Source: Paenibacillus lautus NBRC 15380
GTDB lineage: Bacteria; Bacillota; Bacilli; Paenibacillales; Paenibacillaceae
DNA length: 64,000 nucleotides
Direction of reading: 5' to 3'
Assembly: GCF_004000945.1 (NCBI RefSeq)
Contig: NZ_BIMF01000005.1
Span: 248,001-312,000 of the forward strand
Of this stretch, positions 1 to 7,332 are shown piece by piece; the first letter of the stretch is position 1; every line of letters begins with the position of its first letter. The notes under the pieces are model-generated. The model was given only the letters and a program-made list of their open reading frames with translations, did not search any database and was not told where the DNA came from. The position numbers were made by a program, and so were the translations under genes.

Positions 1-73
1 CCTGATTAACTGCATTGCTAAGTTCCTGCATATCCATTTTGGATACGATATCAAATGAATTTTCTGAAGCCAT
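1..73 (-). CDS. yajQ: YajQ-family cyclic-di-GMP-binding protein, N-terminal fragment
   Basis: Only the first 24 codons lie in the window; the gene runs off the left edge. The peptide begins MASENSFDIVSKMD, and the SFDIVS(K/E)-x-D/E start is the signature N-terminus of the YajQ/YitK (UPF0234) family of small cytosolic proteins, some of which bind cyclic di-GMP. An AAGGAAGG Shine-Dalgarno lies 9 bases before the ATG, and a TATAAT box about 35 bases upstream of the ATG suggests its own promoter. The family call rests on a very short peptide, so it is probable rather than certain. Confidence 0.75.
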   Translation of the reverse strand, partial: MASENSFDIVSKMDMQELSNAVNQ

Positions 74-108
74 GGTGAATCCTTCCTTTCATTGGCGATA
101 ATGCTTCT

Positions 109-137
109 ATTATAGGTAAAACCATGAGCCAAGTCTA
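109..137 (-). promoter_or_regulatory. Putative yajQ promoter
   Basis: On the minus strand there is a perfect TATAAT -10 box (109-114), about 35 bases before the yajQ ATG. The -35 region is poor (TAGACT/TTAGAC at 17-18 bases), so the call rests mainly on the -10 box and on the terminator-like hairpin just upstream that separates yajQ from the preceding gene. Confidence 0.45.
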
Positions 138-171
138 ATCCTGTACCCGATCAGCAGATGAATGTGGAACG

Positions 172-226
172 AAAAAGACTCCGCTTATCGCAAACATCCT
201 GCGAAAACGAAGCCTGTTCCGTCAAC
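172..226 (-). terminator. Probable intrinsic terminator after the 57-aa membrane protein gene
   Basis: On the minus strand an imperfect long stem (GACGGAAC...AGCGGAGTC, with an inner stem TCGCA/TGCGA) is followed by TTTTTC. It begins at the stop codon of the upstream small gene and precedes the yajQ promoter. Confidence 0.45.
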
Positions 227-395
227 TGCTAGCTTTCTCATCATGCACCGGACGGCGGAACATGCTAAGTATACCGAGCAAAATATGTGCCAGTCCAAAG
301 CCTAATATGCCATATCCCCAGTCACTTGGAATCAAGTAATAGCCCAAGAGGCTGACGATAACGCCTAATCCGAATATAATCCAGTTAACCGTCAC
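222..395 (-). CDS. Small two-helix membrane protein, unknown function
   Basis: I do not recognise this 57-residue protein. It has two hydrophobic segments (about residues 4-20 and 26-44) joined by a short loop YLIPSDWGYG, and a basic-to-acidic tail RRPVHDEKASS. That layout predicts a small inner-membrane hairpin protein. The start is GTG at 393-395 because AGAGGTGA sits 7 bases upstream of it; the in-frame ATG at 443 lies inside a perfect palindrome and has no ribosome site. It follows rodZ at 77 bases and may be read through from it, though a strong palindrome lies between the two genes. Confidence 0.6.
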   Translation of the reverse strand: MTVNWIIFGLGVIVSLLGYYLIPSDWGYGILGFGLAHILLGILSMFRRPVHDEKASS

Positions 396-423
396 GAAAG
401 CATCACCTCTTCCAGGAAGTGAA

Positions 424-451
424 ATAACAGCATGCAGCTGCATGCTGTTAT
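424..451. repeat. 28-bp perfect palindrome downstream of rodZ
   Basis: Positions 424-437 (ATAACAGCATGCAG) are followed directly by their exact reverse complement (CTGCATGCTGTTAT), with no spacer. It lies 22 bases downstream of the rodZ stop and upstream of the small membrane gene. In RNA it would form a stem with only a tight loop. There is no T-tract, so it is not a classical terminator. It could be an mRNA-stabilising or processing hairpin, a cruciform, or a binding site for a dimeric protein. Confidence 0.7.
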
Positions 452-472
452 GATGGCCCGGAGGAGAGACAA

Positions 473-1483
473 TTATTCTACATCGGTGGTGCCTGTCGTG
501 TCTGTAGTCCCTGTAGTGTCCGTAGTGCTGGTGTCCGTAGTCCCTGTGGAACCATCTGCCGGCTCCAGCAAGATACGCGACGTTGATTTTCCATCCGTTA
601 CGGGCTGGCCGCCAACCGTAATGGTGGTTGCAGCGGAATTCCCCGATTTCACGTAGAGTCCCTGGCTATCCAGATCAAAGCTCAGCGAAGCACCATTCTC
701 AAGCATTTGGAAAGCCAGCTTCTCTCCGGAAGTATTGTAACCACGATACACTTCTACCCAGCTTTTTCCATCGCTGGTTGCCACAATCTCAACCTTCACA
801 GACGAGCCTGTTACCTTAAATACGGTGTTCTTGCCTTCTGTCCGGTCCTGCGTCACCGTAGTTTCTCCAGGCGTTGTATTTCCCGGTTCATCGATGTCCG
901 TGCCATCTGTTCCATCCGTTGCGTCTGTACCTTCACCGTCTGTGCCTTCGTTACCCGTATCGTCCGTGGCGTTGTCGCCGCCCTGTGCTCCGTCGCCTGG
1001 CGTGGCGGGATCCGTATTGCCTGTGTCTTCCGGCTTCTGCGCTTGATCTGTCTGCGTCTGATCATTATTGCTAACCGGAGGTTCATCCTTAGGTTCATTC
1101 GAATTGATAGCCACCAAATAAATGACAACAACGATCAGAATCGGGAATGTCCACATCAGCAGTGTAGGCAGCCATTTCATGTTCCGTTCGGCTGAAGGTC
1201 TGGTGGCACGTTTTTGAATAACCGGTTCCATGGTCGCTTCCGGTTCGGATTTAGGTACATCCTGTTTATGGCCTTCAAGCAGTTCGTCCGGGTCAATCCC
1301 CACCGCTTCCGCATAGGTTTTGATGAATGCCCGCACGTAAAAACTGCCGGGAAGTACTTTGTAATCCCCTGCTTCGATGGCTTCCAAGTATCGCTTGCGT
1401 ATTTTTGTCATTTCCTGCACATCATCAAGGCTCATCCCTTTTTGTAGACGCGCCTCCCTTAATTGCTGTCCCAGTTCGGACAT
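473..1483 (-). CDS. rodZ: RodZ-like cell-shape protein (HTH + TM + DUF4115)
   Basis: This 336-residue protein has the RodZ/YmfM layout. Residues 1-70 form an Xre-type helix-turn-helix domain (MSELGQQLREARLQKG, then KIRKRYLEAIEAGDY and LPGSFYVRAFIKTYA). One membrane span lies near 104-127, followed by a long acidic Thr/Asp/Gly-rich extracellular linker (about 130-225). The periplasmic-type beta domain (DUF4115) is near 226-310 and the tail is Thr/Asp repeats. RodZ proteins link MreB to the wall-synthesis machinery in rod-shaped cells. AGGAGGTG lies 5 bases before the ATG. The upstream neighbour is ymfK, as in B. subtilis. The linker and TTD/TGTTDTT tail are low complexity and probably vary between strains. 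Confidence 0.9.
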   Translation of the reverse strand: MSELGQQLREARLQKGMSLDDVQEMTKIRKRYLEAIEAGDYKVLPGSFYVRAFIKTYAEAVGIDPDELLEGHKQDVPKSEPEATMEPVIQKRATRPSAERNMKWLPTLLMWTFPILIVVVIYLVAINSNEPKDEPPVSNNDQTQTDQAQKPEDTGNTDPATPGDGAQGGDNATDDTGNEGTDGEGTDATDGTDGTDIDEPGNTTPGETTVTQDRTEGKNTVFKVTGSSVKVEIVATSDGKSWVEVYRGYNTSGEKLAFQMLENGASLSFDLDSQGLYVKSGNSAATTITVGGQPVTDGKSTSRILLEPADGSTGTTDTSTTDTTGTTDTTGTTDVE

Positions 1484-1530
1484 GCCATCACCTCCTACTT
1501 TAGAATTTCGTGGTCAAAGTCAAAAAAATA

Positions 1531-2298
1531 TTATAAATCGTCACTATAAGAGCCCGTGAACGTATCATAAACGATTTCCTCTTCCGGATTGTTTCGCAAT
1601 TCGATTATAATGTCGAAATCCTCATAGGAATATTCGGATTCACGAACAAAAATATCCGGATGCTCGATCACCTTCGTGCTCTCCATCCCCATAATATCCT
1701 GCAGGAGCTGATAGTGGCGCTCATTCGATCGGATTGTGCTGACAATCCCGTCAATGATAAAAATGTTGTTCGAATTCATCTCGTCCTCGGAGAGTTGACT
1801 GCGAATGGTTTGGCGAAGCAGCGTAGAGGAAACAAACGTCCAGCGCTTCATCGCACAGACACTGCCCGCAATAATGGACTCGGTTTTGCCGACACGCGGC
1901 ATTCCGCGAAGACCGATGACCTGATTACCTTCCCTTTTGAACAATTCACCCAAAAAATCAACAAGTAAACCGAGCTCATCACGCGTAAAACGAAACGTTT
2001 TACGATCATCCGAGTCCCGGTCAATATATCGTCCATGTCGGACAGCCAAAATATCCACCAGTTTCGGGGGTCTCAAGGCTGTTACCGTAATATTTTTCAT
2101 TTTGTTTAACATTTTGCCCATCAGGATAATTTTTTCTTCATCATCCGTTTCCAGCAGCATTCCGCGAGTTTGGCCTTCCACGCCGTTAATTGTCAGTATG
2201 TTCACTTCGAGCATACCTAACACGGATGCAATATCACCGAGCAAACCAGGCCGGTTCTTATGTATCTTGTATTCCATGTACCATTGGTTCGATTCCAC
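1531..2298 (-). CDS. ymfK: YmfK-type protein (ACT-like N-terminus, DUF3388, P-loop-like motif)
   Basis: The product has 255 residues. The N-terminus (HKNRPGLLGDIASVLG...NILTINGVEG) resembles an ACT small-molecule-binding fold. The remainder is the DUF3388 region and includes GMPRVGKTE, which looks like a Walker-A P-loop. Its biochemical role is unknown. I chose the GTG at 2296-2298 because AGAGGTG precedes it by 5 bases and the protein then begins MESNQWYMEYK; an upstream TTG at 2340 has a weaker ribosome site. It lies between ymfJ and rodZ, matching B. subtilis order, and probably has its own promoter behind the ymfJ terminator. Confidence 0.85.
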   Translation of the reverse strand: MESNQWYMEYKIHKNRPGLLGDIASVLGMLEVNILTINGVEGQTRGMLLETDDEEKIILMGKMLNKMKNITVTALRPPKLVDILAVRHGRYIDRDSDDRKTFRFTRDELGLLVDFLGELFKREGNQVIGLRGMPRVGKTESIIAGSVCAMKRWTFVSSTLLRQTIRSQLSEDEMNSNNIFIIDGIVSTIRSNERHYQLLQDIMGMESTKVIEHPDIFVRESEYSYEDFDIIIELRNNPEEEIVYDTFTGSYSDDL

Positions 2299-2394
2299 AA
2301 AGACACCTCTTTGCACTTCTTTTCCATCAATATTCGACAAATTCCAGCGAAAATTGCACGCAAAAACAGGTCAAATTAAAAATGGGTCACGTTA

Positions 2395-2423
2395 ATGATA
2401 TATAAAATAAAAATGAAAGGCAA
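2395..2423 (-). promoter_or_regulatory. Candidate promoter for ymfK-rodZ
   Basis: On the minus strand TTGCCT (2418-2423) and TATCAT (2395-2400) are separated by 17 bases inside a very AT-rich stretch between the ymfJ terminator and ymfK. It matches sigma-A only partially. Confidence 0.35.
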
Positions 2424-2463
2424 GTATTAACGATGACATGAAAATTACATTCTTTTTTCTTGA

Positions 2464-2494
2464 CAAAAAGCCCCCGTTGGCGGGGGGCTTTTTG
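2464..2494 (-). terminator. Intrinsic terminator after ymfJ
   Basis: A strong GC stem (GCCCCCCGCCAACGGGGGC on the minus strand) is flanked by A5 and T5 runs, 8 bases after the ymfJ stop. It is near symmetric, so it could stop transcription from either side. Confidence 0.9.
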
Positions 2495-2502
2495 CAAGAG
2501 GG

Positions 2503-2757
2503 TTATGCGTTGTTCTTGGCCAGTTTCACCATCAGGCGCGCGATAACGTGGCGTTCTTCCTCGTTACCTACATCCCACAATTCTTTCAGTGCCCGGTTGG
2601 ATGAGTTTTGCGGATCAATCTTCTCATCGAGGAAATCACCGATCTCATAAGCCAGCTGAGAAATGGTGTCTTCACTCATACCCGCTTTCTCGGCTTGAAC
2701 GACGCGCTCGCCCAGAAATTTCTTCCAGGAATCAAAGTTTTTGATTACGGATGACAT
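2503..2757 (-). CDS. ymfJ: DUF3243 small protein YmfJ
   Basis: An 84-residue acidic/basic soluble protein with the DUF3243 signature: FDSWKKFLGERV near the start, GMSEDTISQLAYEIGDFLDEKIDP, then EERHVIARLMVKLA. It is predicted all-helical and its function is unknown. It lies between the EF-P reductase gene ymfI and ymfK exactly as in B. subtilis. A GGAGG lies about 6 bases before the ATG, and a strong terminator follows. Confidence 0.85.
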   Translation of the reverse strand: MSSVIKNFDSWKKFLGERVVQAEKAGMSEDTISQLAYEIGDFLDEKIDPQNSSNRALKELWDVGNEEERHVIARLMVKLAKNNA

Positions 2758-2865
2758 GAATTAAATCCTCCTTTTGCGTGGTGGCAATTCAGATTTAAAG
2801 TAACAATAGTAATATGTCCCCGTAACCAATACCTTATGAGTGGTGAATTGCACCACGAATGACGA

Positions 2866-3636
2866 TCAGGTTACCCAGCCGCCATTCGGGCTGATCACTT
2901 GCCCGGTAATGTAGCCCGACTCGGGCAGCGCCAGAAAATACACCAATGAAGAAATCTCATCGGGCTGCGCCAATCTGCCGACCGGAATTTCATCCTCCAG
3001 CATGCGAATCTCATCCGATTCCAGATGCCCCAGCATGGACGTGTCCACCGCACCGGGTGCAACGGCGTTCACCGTCACGCCTGATGGAGCAAGCTCCTTC
3101 GCAAGGGCCTTCGTAAAGGCGTTAACGCCGCCCTTGCTTGTTGAATACAATACCTCGCAGGAGGCACCCGATAAACCCCAGATCGAGGAAACATTGATAA
3201 TCCTGCCAAAACGCTGGGAGATCATACGCCCCATAAACGCCTGGGAACACAAAAACATCCCTCTCAGGTTAATGGACATCAAAGTATCCCATTCTTCTTC
3301 CGTCACGTCGGACAGAAGCCCGTAATGGGATACCCCGGCGTTGTTTACCAGGATATCCGGCTCCATATCATGACTCTGAAGCTTCTCTTTCATGCGCAAT
3401 ATTTGCTCTTTGTCGCGAAGGTCTGCGGATACAGTTAATACCTTAGCCCCATAGGCCATACAGCGGCGGGCAACTTCATTGGCCGCTTCATGCGAATTCA
3501 TATAGTGAATAACCACATTCATGCGTACCGAGGCAAAGCGCTCGGCAACTGCCGCTCCAATGCCTCTGCTCGCACCCGTGATCAGTACCGTCATTTCCCC
3601 AATCGGTTTCAATTCTCTTCCCATGTCTTGCTTCAT
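2866..3636 (-). CDS. ymfI: EF-P 5-aminopentanone reductase, short-chain dehydrogenase
   Basis: A 256-residue short-chain dehydrogenase. TGASRGIG (NAD(P)-binding Gly motif) lies near residues 20-27, followed by NNAGVSHYG, a VSS catalytic Ser region and YSTSKGG (Tyr-x3-Lys). In B. subtilis the ymfI product reduces 5-aminopentanone on a lysine of elongation factor P to 5-aminopentanol. The function is assigned here from family plus its place directly after ymfH. The ATG at 3634-3636 overlaps the ymfH stop as TAATG, which implies translational coupling. A longer in-frame version starting at 3675 would sit inside ymfH and lacks a ribosome site. Confidence 0.85.
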   Translation of the reverse strand: MKQDMGRELKPIGEMTVLITGASRGIGAAVAERFASVRMNVVIHYMNSHEAANEVARRCMAYGAKVLTVSADLRDKEQILRMKEKLQSHDMEPDILVNNAGVSHYGLLSDVTEEEWDTLMSINLRGMFLCSQAFMGRMISQRFGRIINVSSIWGLSGASCEVLYSTSKGGVNAFTKALAKELAPSGVTVNAVAPGAVDTSMLGHLESDEIRMLEDEIPVGRLAQPDEISSLVYFLALPESGYITGQVISPNGGWVT

Positions 3637-4916
3637 TACGGACTCACAACGATCGATACGGCCAATTGCTCCCAATCGACATGCTCCTGCAGTCGGCGGT
3701 TTACATCCTCTAGGGTAATGGATTCATAAACCGGAAGAACCTTGAAGAAATCCGCCCCGCGGAATTGGTAGCGTGTGAATTCATGAGCAATGTTTTCCGG
3801 GGAATTGAGCATGCGCAAGTATCCGCCCATTTTCTTTTTGCGGGCACGTTCAAAGTCGGAAGCCTGAAACCCGGTTCCCTTGAGCTCATCCACCTCAGTG
3901 CGGATGCGTGCCAGAAGTTGATCCGGATCCTTCGTATCTCCGCCAACCGCAGAGAATGCATACTGGGGTGAACTATTATACTCATGGCCGAAGCTGTCGG
4001 AAATTAAATCTTCGTCATATAACTGCTGATACAATTCCGTGCTGGATCCGAAGAGGAGGTCCATCATCAGCTTCGTTGTCAAATCGCGGCGCAGCTGCTC
4101 CTCGGCTGTTAAGCCGACCTGCTTCTCCTTGAAGCCGAACAGGCATTTCGGCAGCGATACGGCCAGGCGGCTCTCTCTTCTCTTCTCTTCGACTCCCTGC
4201 GGCTCCGGATCGAATATGCGCTCAATGGAACCTTGCTTCTCATATGATTTCCCGGCTTGATTCGAACGGATCAGGTTCATCGTTTCCTCGGGATCGACGC
4301 CACCCACCACGAATAGCAGCATGTTGCTCGGGTGATAAAACGCGTTGTAGCACGTATACAGATCTTCCTTCGTAATCGTCCCGATGGATTCTACCGTACC
4401 GGCAATATCGATATGCACCGGATGCACCTTGTACATCGCTTCAATAAGACCGAAGTACACGCGCCAATCCGGATTGTCCTGATACATATTGATTTCCTGC
4501 CCGATAATCCCTTTTTCCTTCTCTACGTTCTGATCGGTAAAGTAAGGGTTCTGCACGAAATTGATCAGCGTCTCCAAATTTTCATGGATGTTCTCCGTAG
4601 CCGAAAAGAGATACACGGTCTGGTCAAAGCTTGTAAAGGCATTCGCGGAGGCGCCGTTGGAGGCAAACTTGGCAAATATGTCGCCTTCCGGCTCCTCAAA
4701 CATTTTGTGCTCAAGAAAATGCGCAATGCCGTCAGGAACGCGAGTTTCGGACTCGCCTTCGACCTTGAAATGGTTATCCACCGAGCCGTATTTGGTTGCG
4801 AAGGTCGCATAGGTTTTCTGGAAGCCGGGTTTAGGCAGCACATACACGTGCAGACCGTTATCCATCACTTCGTAATACAGCGTTTCCTGCAGGTTGTCAT
4901 AATGAATGCTCTCCAC
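3636..4916 (-). CDS. ymfH: M16-family peptidase YmfH, EF-P modification associated
   Basis: The product has 426 residues and an intact inverted zinc motif H66-F-L-E69-H70, with a downstream acidic region EKEKGIIGQEI that supplies the third ligand in M16 enzymes. This is the catalytic partner expected to pair with the inactive YmfF, as M16 heterodimers do. The pair is linked genetically to EF-P 5-aminopentanol modification. The start is GTG (4914-4916), 8 bases behind GGAGG that straddles the ymfF stop. It is followed by ymfI in TAATG overlap. Confidence 0.9.
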   Translation of the reverse strand: MESIHYDNLQETLYYEVMDNGLHVYVLPKPGFQKTYATFATKYGSVDNHFKVEGESETRVPDGIAHFLEHKMFEEPEGDIFAKFASNGASANAFTSFDQTVYLFSATENIHENLETLINFVQNPYFTDQNVEKEKGIIGQEINMYQDNPDWRVYFGLIEAMYKVHPVHIDIAGTVESIGTITKEDLYTCYNAFYHPSNMLLFVVGGVDPEETMNLIRSNQAGKSYEKQGSIERIFDPEPQGVEEKRRESRLAVSLPKCLFGFKEKQVGLTAEEQLRRDLTTKLMMDLLFGSSTELYQQLYDEDLISDSFGHEYNSSPQYAFSAVGGDTKDPDQLLARIRTEVDELKGTGFQASDFERARKKKMGGYLRMLNSPENIAHEFTRYQFRGADFFKVLPVYESITLEDVNRRLQEHVDWEQLAVSIVVSP

Positions 4917-4919
4917 CGG

Positions 4920-6200
4920 CTATTCCTCCTTTTGACCTTTCAGGAAATAGATCGTATCCAGCGAAAATGCCGCAGCCGCCTGCTTCACATCATCCACTGT
5001 AATGCCTTCCACCTGCTGCAGCAGCTCATCCGGCGTACGTTCCCGACCCGATAGCGTGCGGTTAAAGTCATAAGCGATCATCTCAAAGGCCGAATCCTGC
5101 ATTTCCTTAATTACGTTGCGGATCATGGCTTTCGTTTGGGTCATTTCGATATCCGTAATGGTACCCTTGGCCATGTCTTCGAGCTGCTGCCGAATAATTT
5201 GGACGGCCTTCTCAAAATTTTGAACCTCGATGCCGGACTGGATGGTAGCAATCCCTTTATGGCCGTCATATCGGGACGACGCGTAATACGCCAGGCTTTC
5301 CTTCTCCCTCACATTAACGAACAGCTTTGAATGCGGGTAACCGCCCAAAATCCCGTTATACAAGAGCGCGGCGGCATACTCATCATCTCCGTAAGTAATC
5401 GTGCTTCTCAGACCCATGTTGAGCTTGCCTTGATTAATGTCCAGCTTCTCCACGACCGTCTGCGTCTCGTTTGCGGCCGTTCGTGTGGAGGAAGGAACAT
5501 AATCCTTACTTCCTGTTCTGTTCAGTTTAAAATGCTCCTCTACGAGCTTCTTCACCTCATCCAAACTCGTATCGCCTACCACATATAAATCCAGAACGGA
5601 TTCATTAAGCCAATTCTGATAGGACTCGTACAAGCCTTCCGGCGTGATACCGTCAAGATCCTTCCGTTCTCCTAGCGGATGCAATCGATACGGTTCGTTC
5701 TTGCACATGACCTCAATGCAGCGCTCCGCAGCGTAACGAATCTTATCATTGACGATGGACTCCAACTTCTTGCGGACTGTGTCACGCTCGGTCTGTACAT
5801 AAGATTTGCGGAATGCTCCATTCTCTAACACAGGCTGGGTGAAAGCCTCGCCCAAAAAAGCAAAGGAAGAGCGCAGCAGGCTCTCCGGACTCTTAACAAA
5901 AGAGTCATTGATCGTATCCATGCGAAAGTGCACGATCTGATAATCGCCGCGCTTATACACGTCAAATCCAAATCCGGCGCCGTACAGCTGCTCCAGCTGT
6001 TCTCGGAAAGCTCGCGTTTCCGGGTAGGAAACGGTCCCTCTGCGCAGCACAAAAGGTGTCAGCGCGGTCGAGGTCACGGTTTCTTCTGCTAACGGACTTC
6101 CGGCGTAAAGCGATATCGCAAATGTCTTGAATCGGTTGGTCGGCAATACGTGAATCCGTATTCCTCCGACTGTACCGTGTTCAAATTCCGTTTTCGTCAA
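4920..6200 (-). CDS. ymfF: M16-like protein YmfF, catalytically inactive
   Basis: The product has 426 residues and the overall M16 (insulinase-like) fold, with C-terminal landmarks such as NGILGGYPHSKLFVNVREKESLAYY. The HxxEH zinc motif is missing: the equivalent region reads TALTPFVLRRGTVSYP. It is therefore a non-catalytic homolog, probably the partner of YmfH three bases downstream. It starts at TTG (6198-6200) with AAGGGG about 9 bases upstream. It is the first gene of the ymfF-ymfH-ymfI group. Confidence 0.88.
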   Translation of the reverse strand: MTKTEFEHGTVGGIRIHVLPTNRFKTFAISLYAGSPLAEETVTSTALTPFVLRRGTVSYPETRAFREQLEQLYGAGFGFDVYKRGDYQIVHFRMDTINDSFVKSPESLLRSSFAFLGEAFTQPVLENGAFRKSYVQTERDTVRKKLESIVNDKIRYAAERCIEVMCKNEPYRLHPLGERKDLDGITPEGLYESYQNWLNESVLDLYVVGDTSLDEVKKLVEEHFKLNRTGSKDYVPSSTRTAANETQTVVEKLDINQGKLNMGLRSTITYGDDEYAAALLYNGILGGYPHSKLFVNVREKESLAYYASSRYDGHKGIATIQSGIEVQNFEKAVQIIRQQLEDMAKGTITDIEMTQTKAMIRNVIKEMQDSAFEMIAYDFNRTLSGRERTPDELLQQVEGITVDDVKQAAAAFSLDTIYFLKGQKEE

Positions 6201-6286
6201 GGTCCATATCCCCTTACATCATGGATTGTCGTTGCCAAAATTTACTTCATCGATAACTTTCATTCTAACCCATTGCAAAGTGAAGA

Positions 6287-6313
6287 AGCAACCGAAGACA
6301 GGCCCCGGTTGCT
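6287..6313 (-). terminator. Weak hairpin after sleB
   Basis: The inverted repeat GCAACCG...CGGTTGC has an 11-base loop and lies 13 bases after the sleB stop, followed by TTCTTC rather than a clean T-run. It may be a weak terminator. Confidence 0.4.
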
Positions 6314-6325
6314 GTTGTTTACGGC

Positions 6326-7141
6326 TTACATACAGAAGATATGTTGACCGATGGTTTTGACTTGAGGACGGGTCCATATCCATGGCGAGGTGGCCGTTTT
6401 CGGATTAAAATAGTACAGACAGCCCCCTGTCGGATCCCAGCCGCTCAGCGCCTGCTGTACTGCTTTCTTCGCCTGCTCGTTCGGTTCAAGCCATATTTGA
6501 CCGTCGGCTACTGCGGTAAAGGCTCTCGGCTCAAATATAACCCCATGCGGCGTGTTCGGGAAGCTTGGTGATTTTACCCGATTGAGAATAACCGCCGCTA
6601 CGGCAACCTGGCCTTCAAACGGCTCTCCGCGCGCTTCGCCATAAACGGCATTGGCCATGATTCTCAAATCGTTCTCTGAAAGGCCCATTGAATCAGATGA
6701 AGCTAGGTTGTTATTGCCGCTTTCTTTGTTTGCTGAACCGCCACCACCGGCTCCGGCCGCTGCACCGCCGCCGCCTTCATGAAGCTTCGGAGCGGTTGGA
6801 CGGAAGTCCTTGGTAGCATTATACAGTTTAAGCTTGACCTTCGGACCTACGATACCGTCGACCTTCATGCCAAACTCCGATTGGAACCATTTAACGGCTC
6901 CTTGGGTTTTGGAACCAAATACGCTGTCGATTTTTCCATGATAAAAGCCCAGGTGTTTCAGACGGCCTTGCAGCTCATACACATCTTCGCCGGTAGAACC
7001 GAATTTGATGGTCTGCTGGCTAAACGTTGGCAAAGCTTCCTGAAGATTCGAATGATCTGCTTTAAGGCCTCCCTGAGCGAAGACAACGGCAGATAACAGA
7101 ATCGCAATGCTTATCAGAATCCAGATCCTTGAGTTTTTCAT
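6326..7141 (-). CDS. sleB: Spore cortex-lytic enzyme SleB (PG-binding + hydrolase)
   Basis: The product has 271 residues. It begins with a signal peptide (MKNSRIWILISIAILLSAVVFA), followed by a peptidoglycan-binding type 1 repeat near 45-105 (ELQGRLKHLGFYHGKIDSVFG...WFQSEFGMKVDGIVG). A Gly/Ala-rich linker leads to the SleB hydrolase domain, with NAVYGEARGEP carrying the likely catalytic Glu and ending at CLYYFNPKTATSPW. SleB is a lytic transglycosylase that degrades spore cortex at germination. The ATG at 7141 follows AAAGGTAG. A sigma-G-like promoter upstream agrees with forespore expression. No ypeB partner follows; the next gene is ymfF. Confidence 0.9.
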   Translation of the reverse strand: MKNSRIWILISIAILLSAVVFAQGGLKADHSNLQEALPTFSQQTIKFGSTGEDVYELQGRLKHLGFYHGKIDSVFGSKTQGAVKWFQSEFGMKVDGIVGPKVKLKLYNATKDFRPTAPKLHEGGGGAAAGAGGGGSANKESGNNNLASSDSMGLSENDLRIMANAVYGEARGEPFEGQVAVAAVILNRVKSPSFPNTPHGVIFEPRAFTAVADGQIWLEPNEQAKKAVQQALSGWDPTGGCLYYFNPKTATSPWIWTRPQVKTIGQHIFCM

Positions 7142-7187
7142 GCTGCGCTCTACCTTTCTCTTGTGGTTTAACAAGCCTCGCTACCGT

Positions 7188-7218
7188 TATTATGACAAGC
7201 CTGCCAGTTTCCTATGCA
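7188..7218 (-). promoter_or_regulatory. Sigma-G-like promoter of sleB
   Basis: On the minus strand TGCATA (7213-7218) and CATAATA (7188-7194) are spaced by 18 bases, close to the sigma-G consensus TGAATA-N17/18-CATACTA. It lies about 47 bases before the sleB ATG. Confidence 0.6.
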
Positions 7219-7269
7219 CCTGTTCCCGAGAGGAGCGGATGAAGACAGCACATCATCGCAGCACAAAGA

Positions 7270-7294
7270 GAGCTGTTCCTCAAAGGAACAGCTC
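7270..7294 (-). terminator. Terminator of the uxa/GH105 operon
   Basis: A perfect 11-bp stem GAGCTGTTCCT/AGGAACAGCTC with a 3-base loop is followed on the minus strand by TCTTTGTG. It lies 38 bases after the GH105 stop and upstream of the sleB promoter. Confidence 0.65.
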
Positions 7295-7332
7295 CTGATG
7301 TTTGGAATGGATTTAATTGATCATACAAGGAT

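Noticed and set aside
4332..5054. 240-codon plus-strand frame
   Set aside because: Antisense to ymfH and ymfF, which have clear M16 features; no domain seen.
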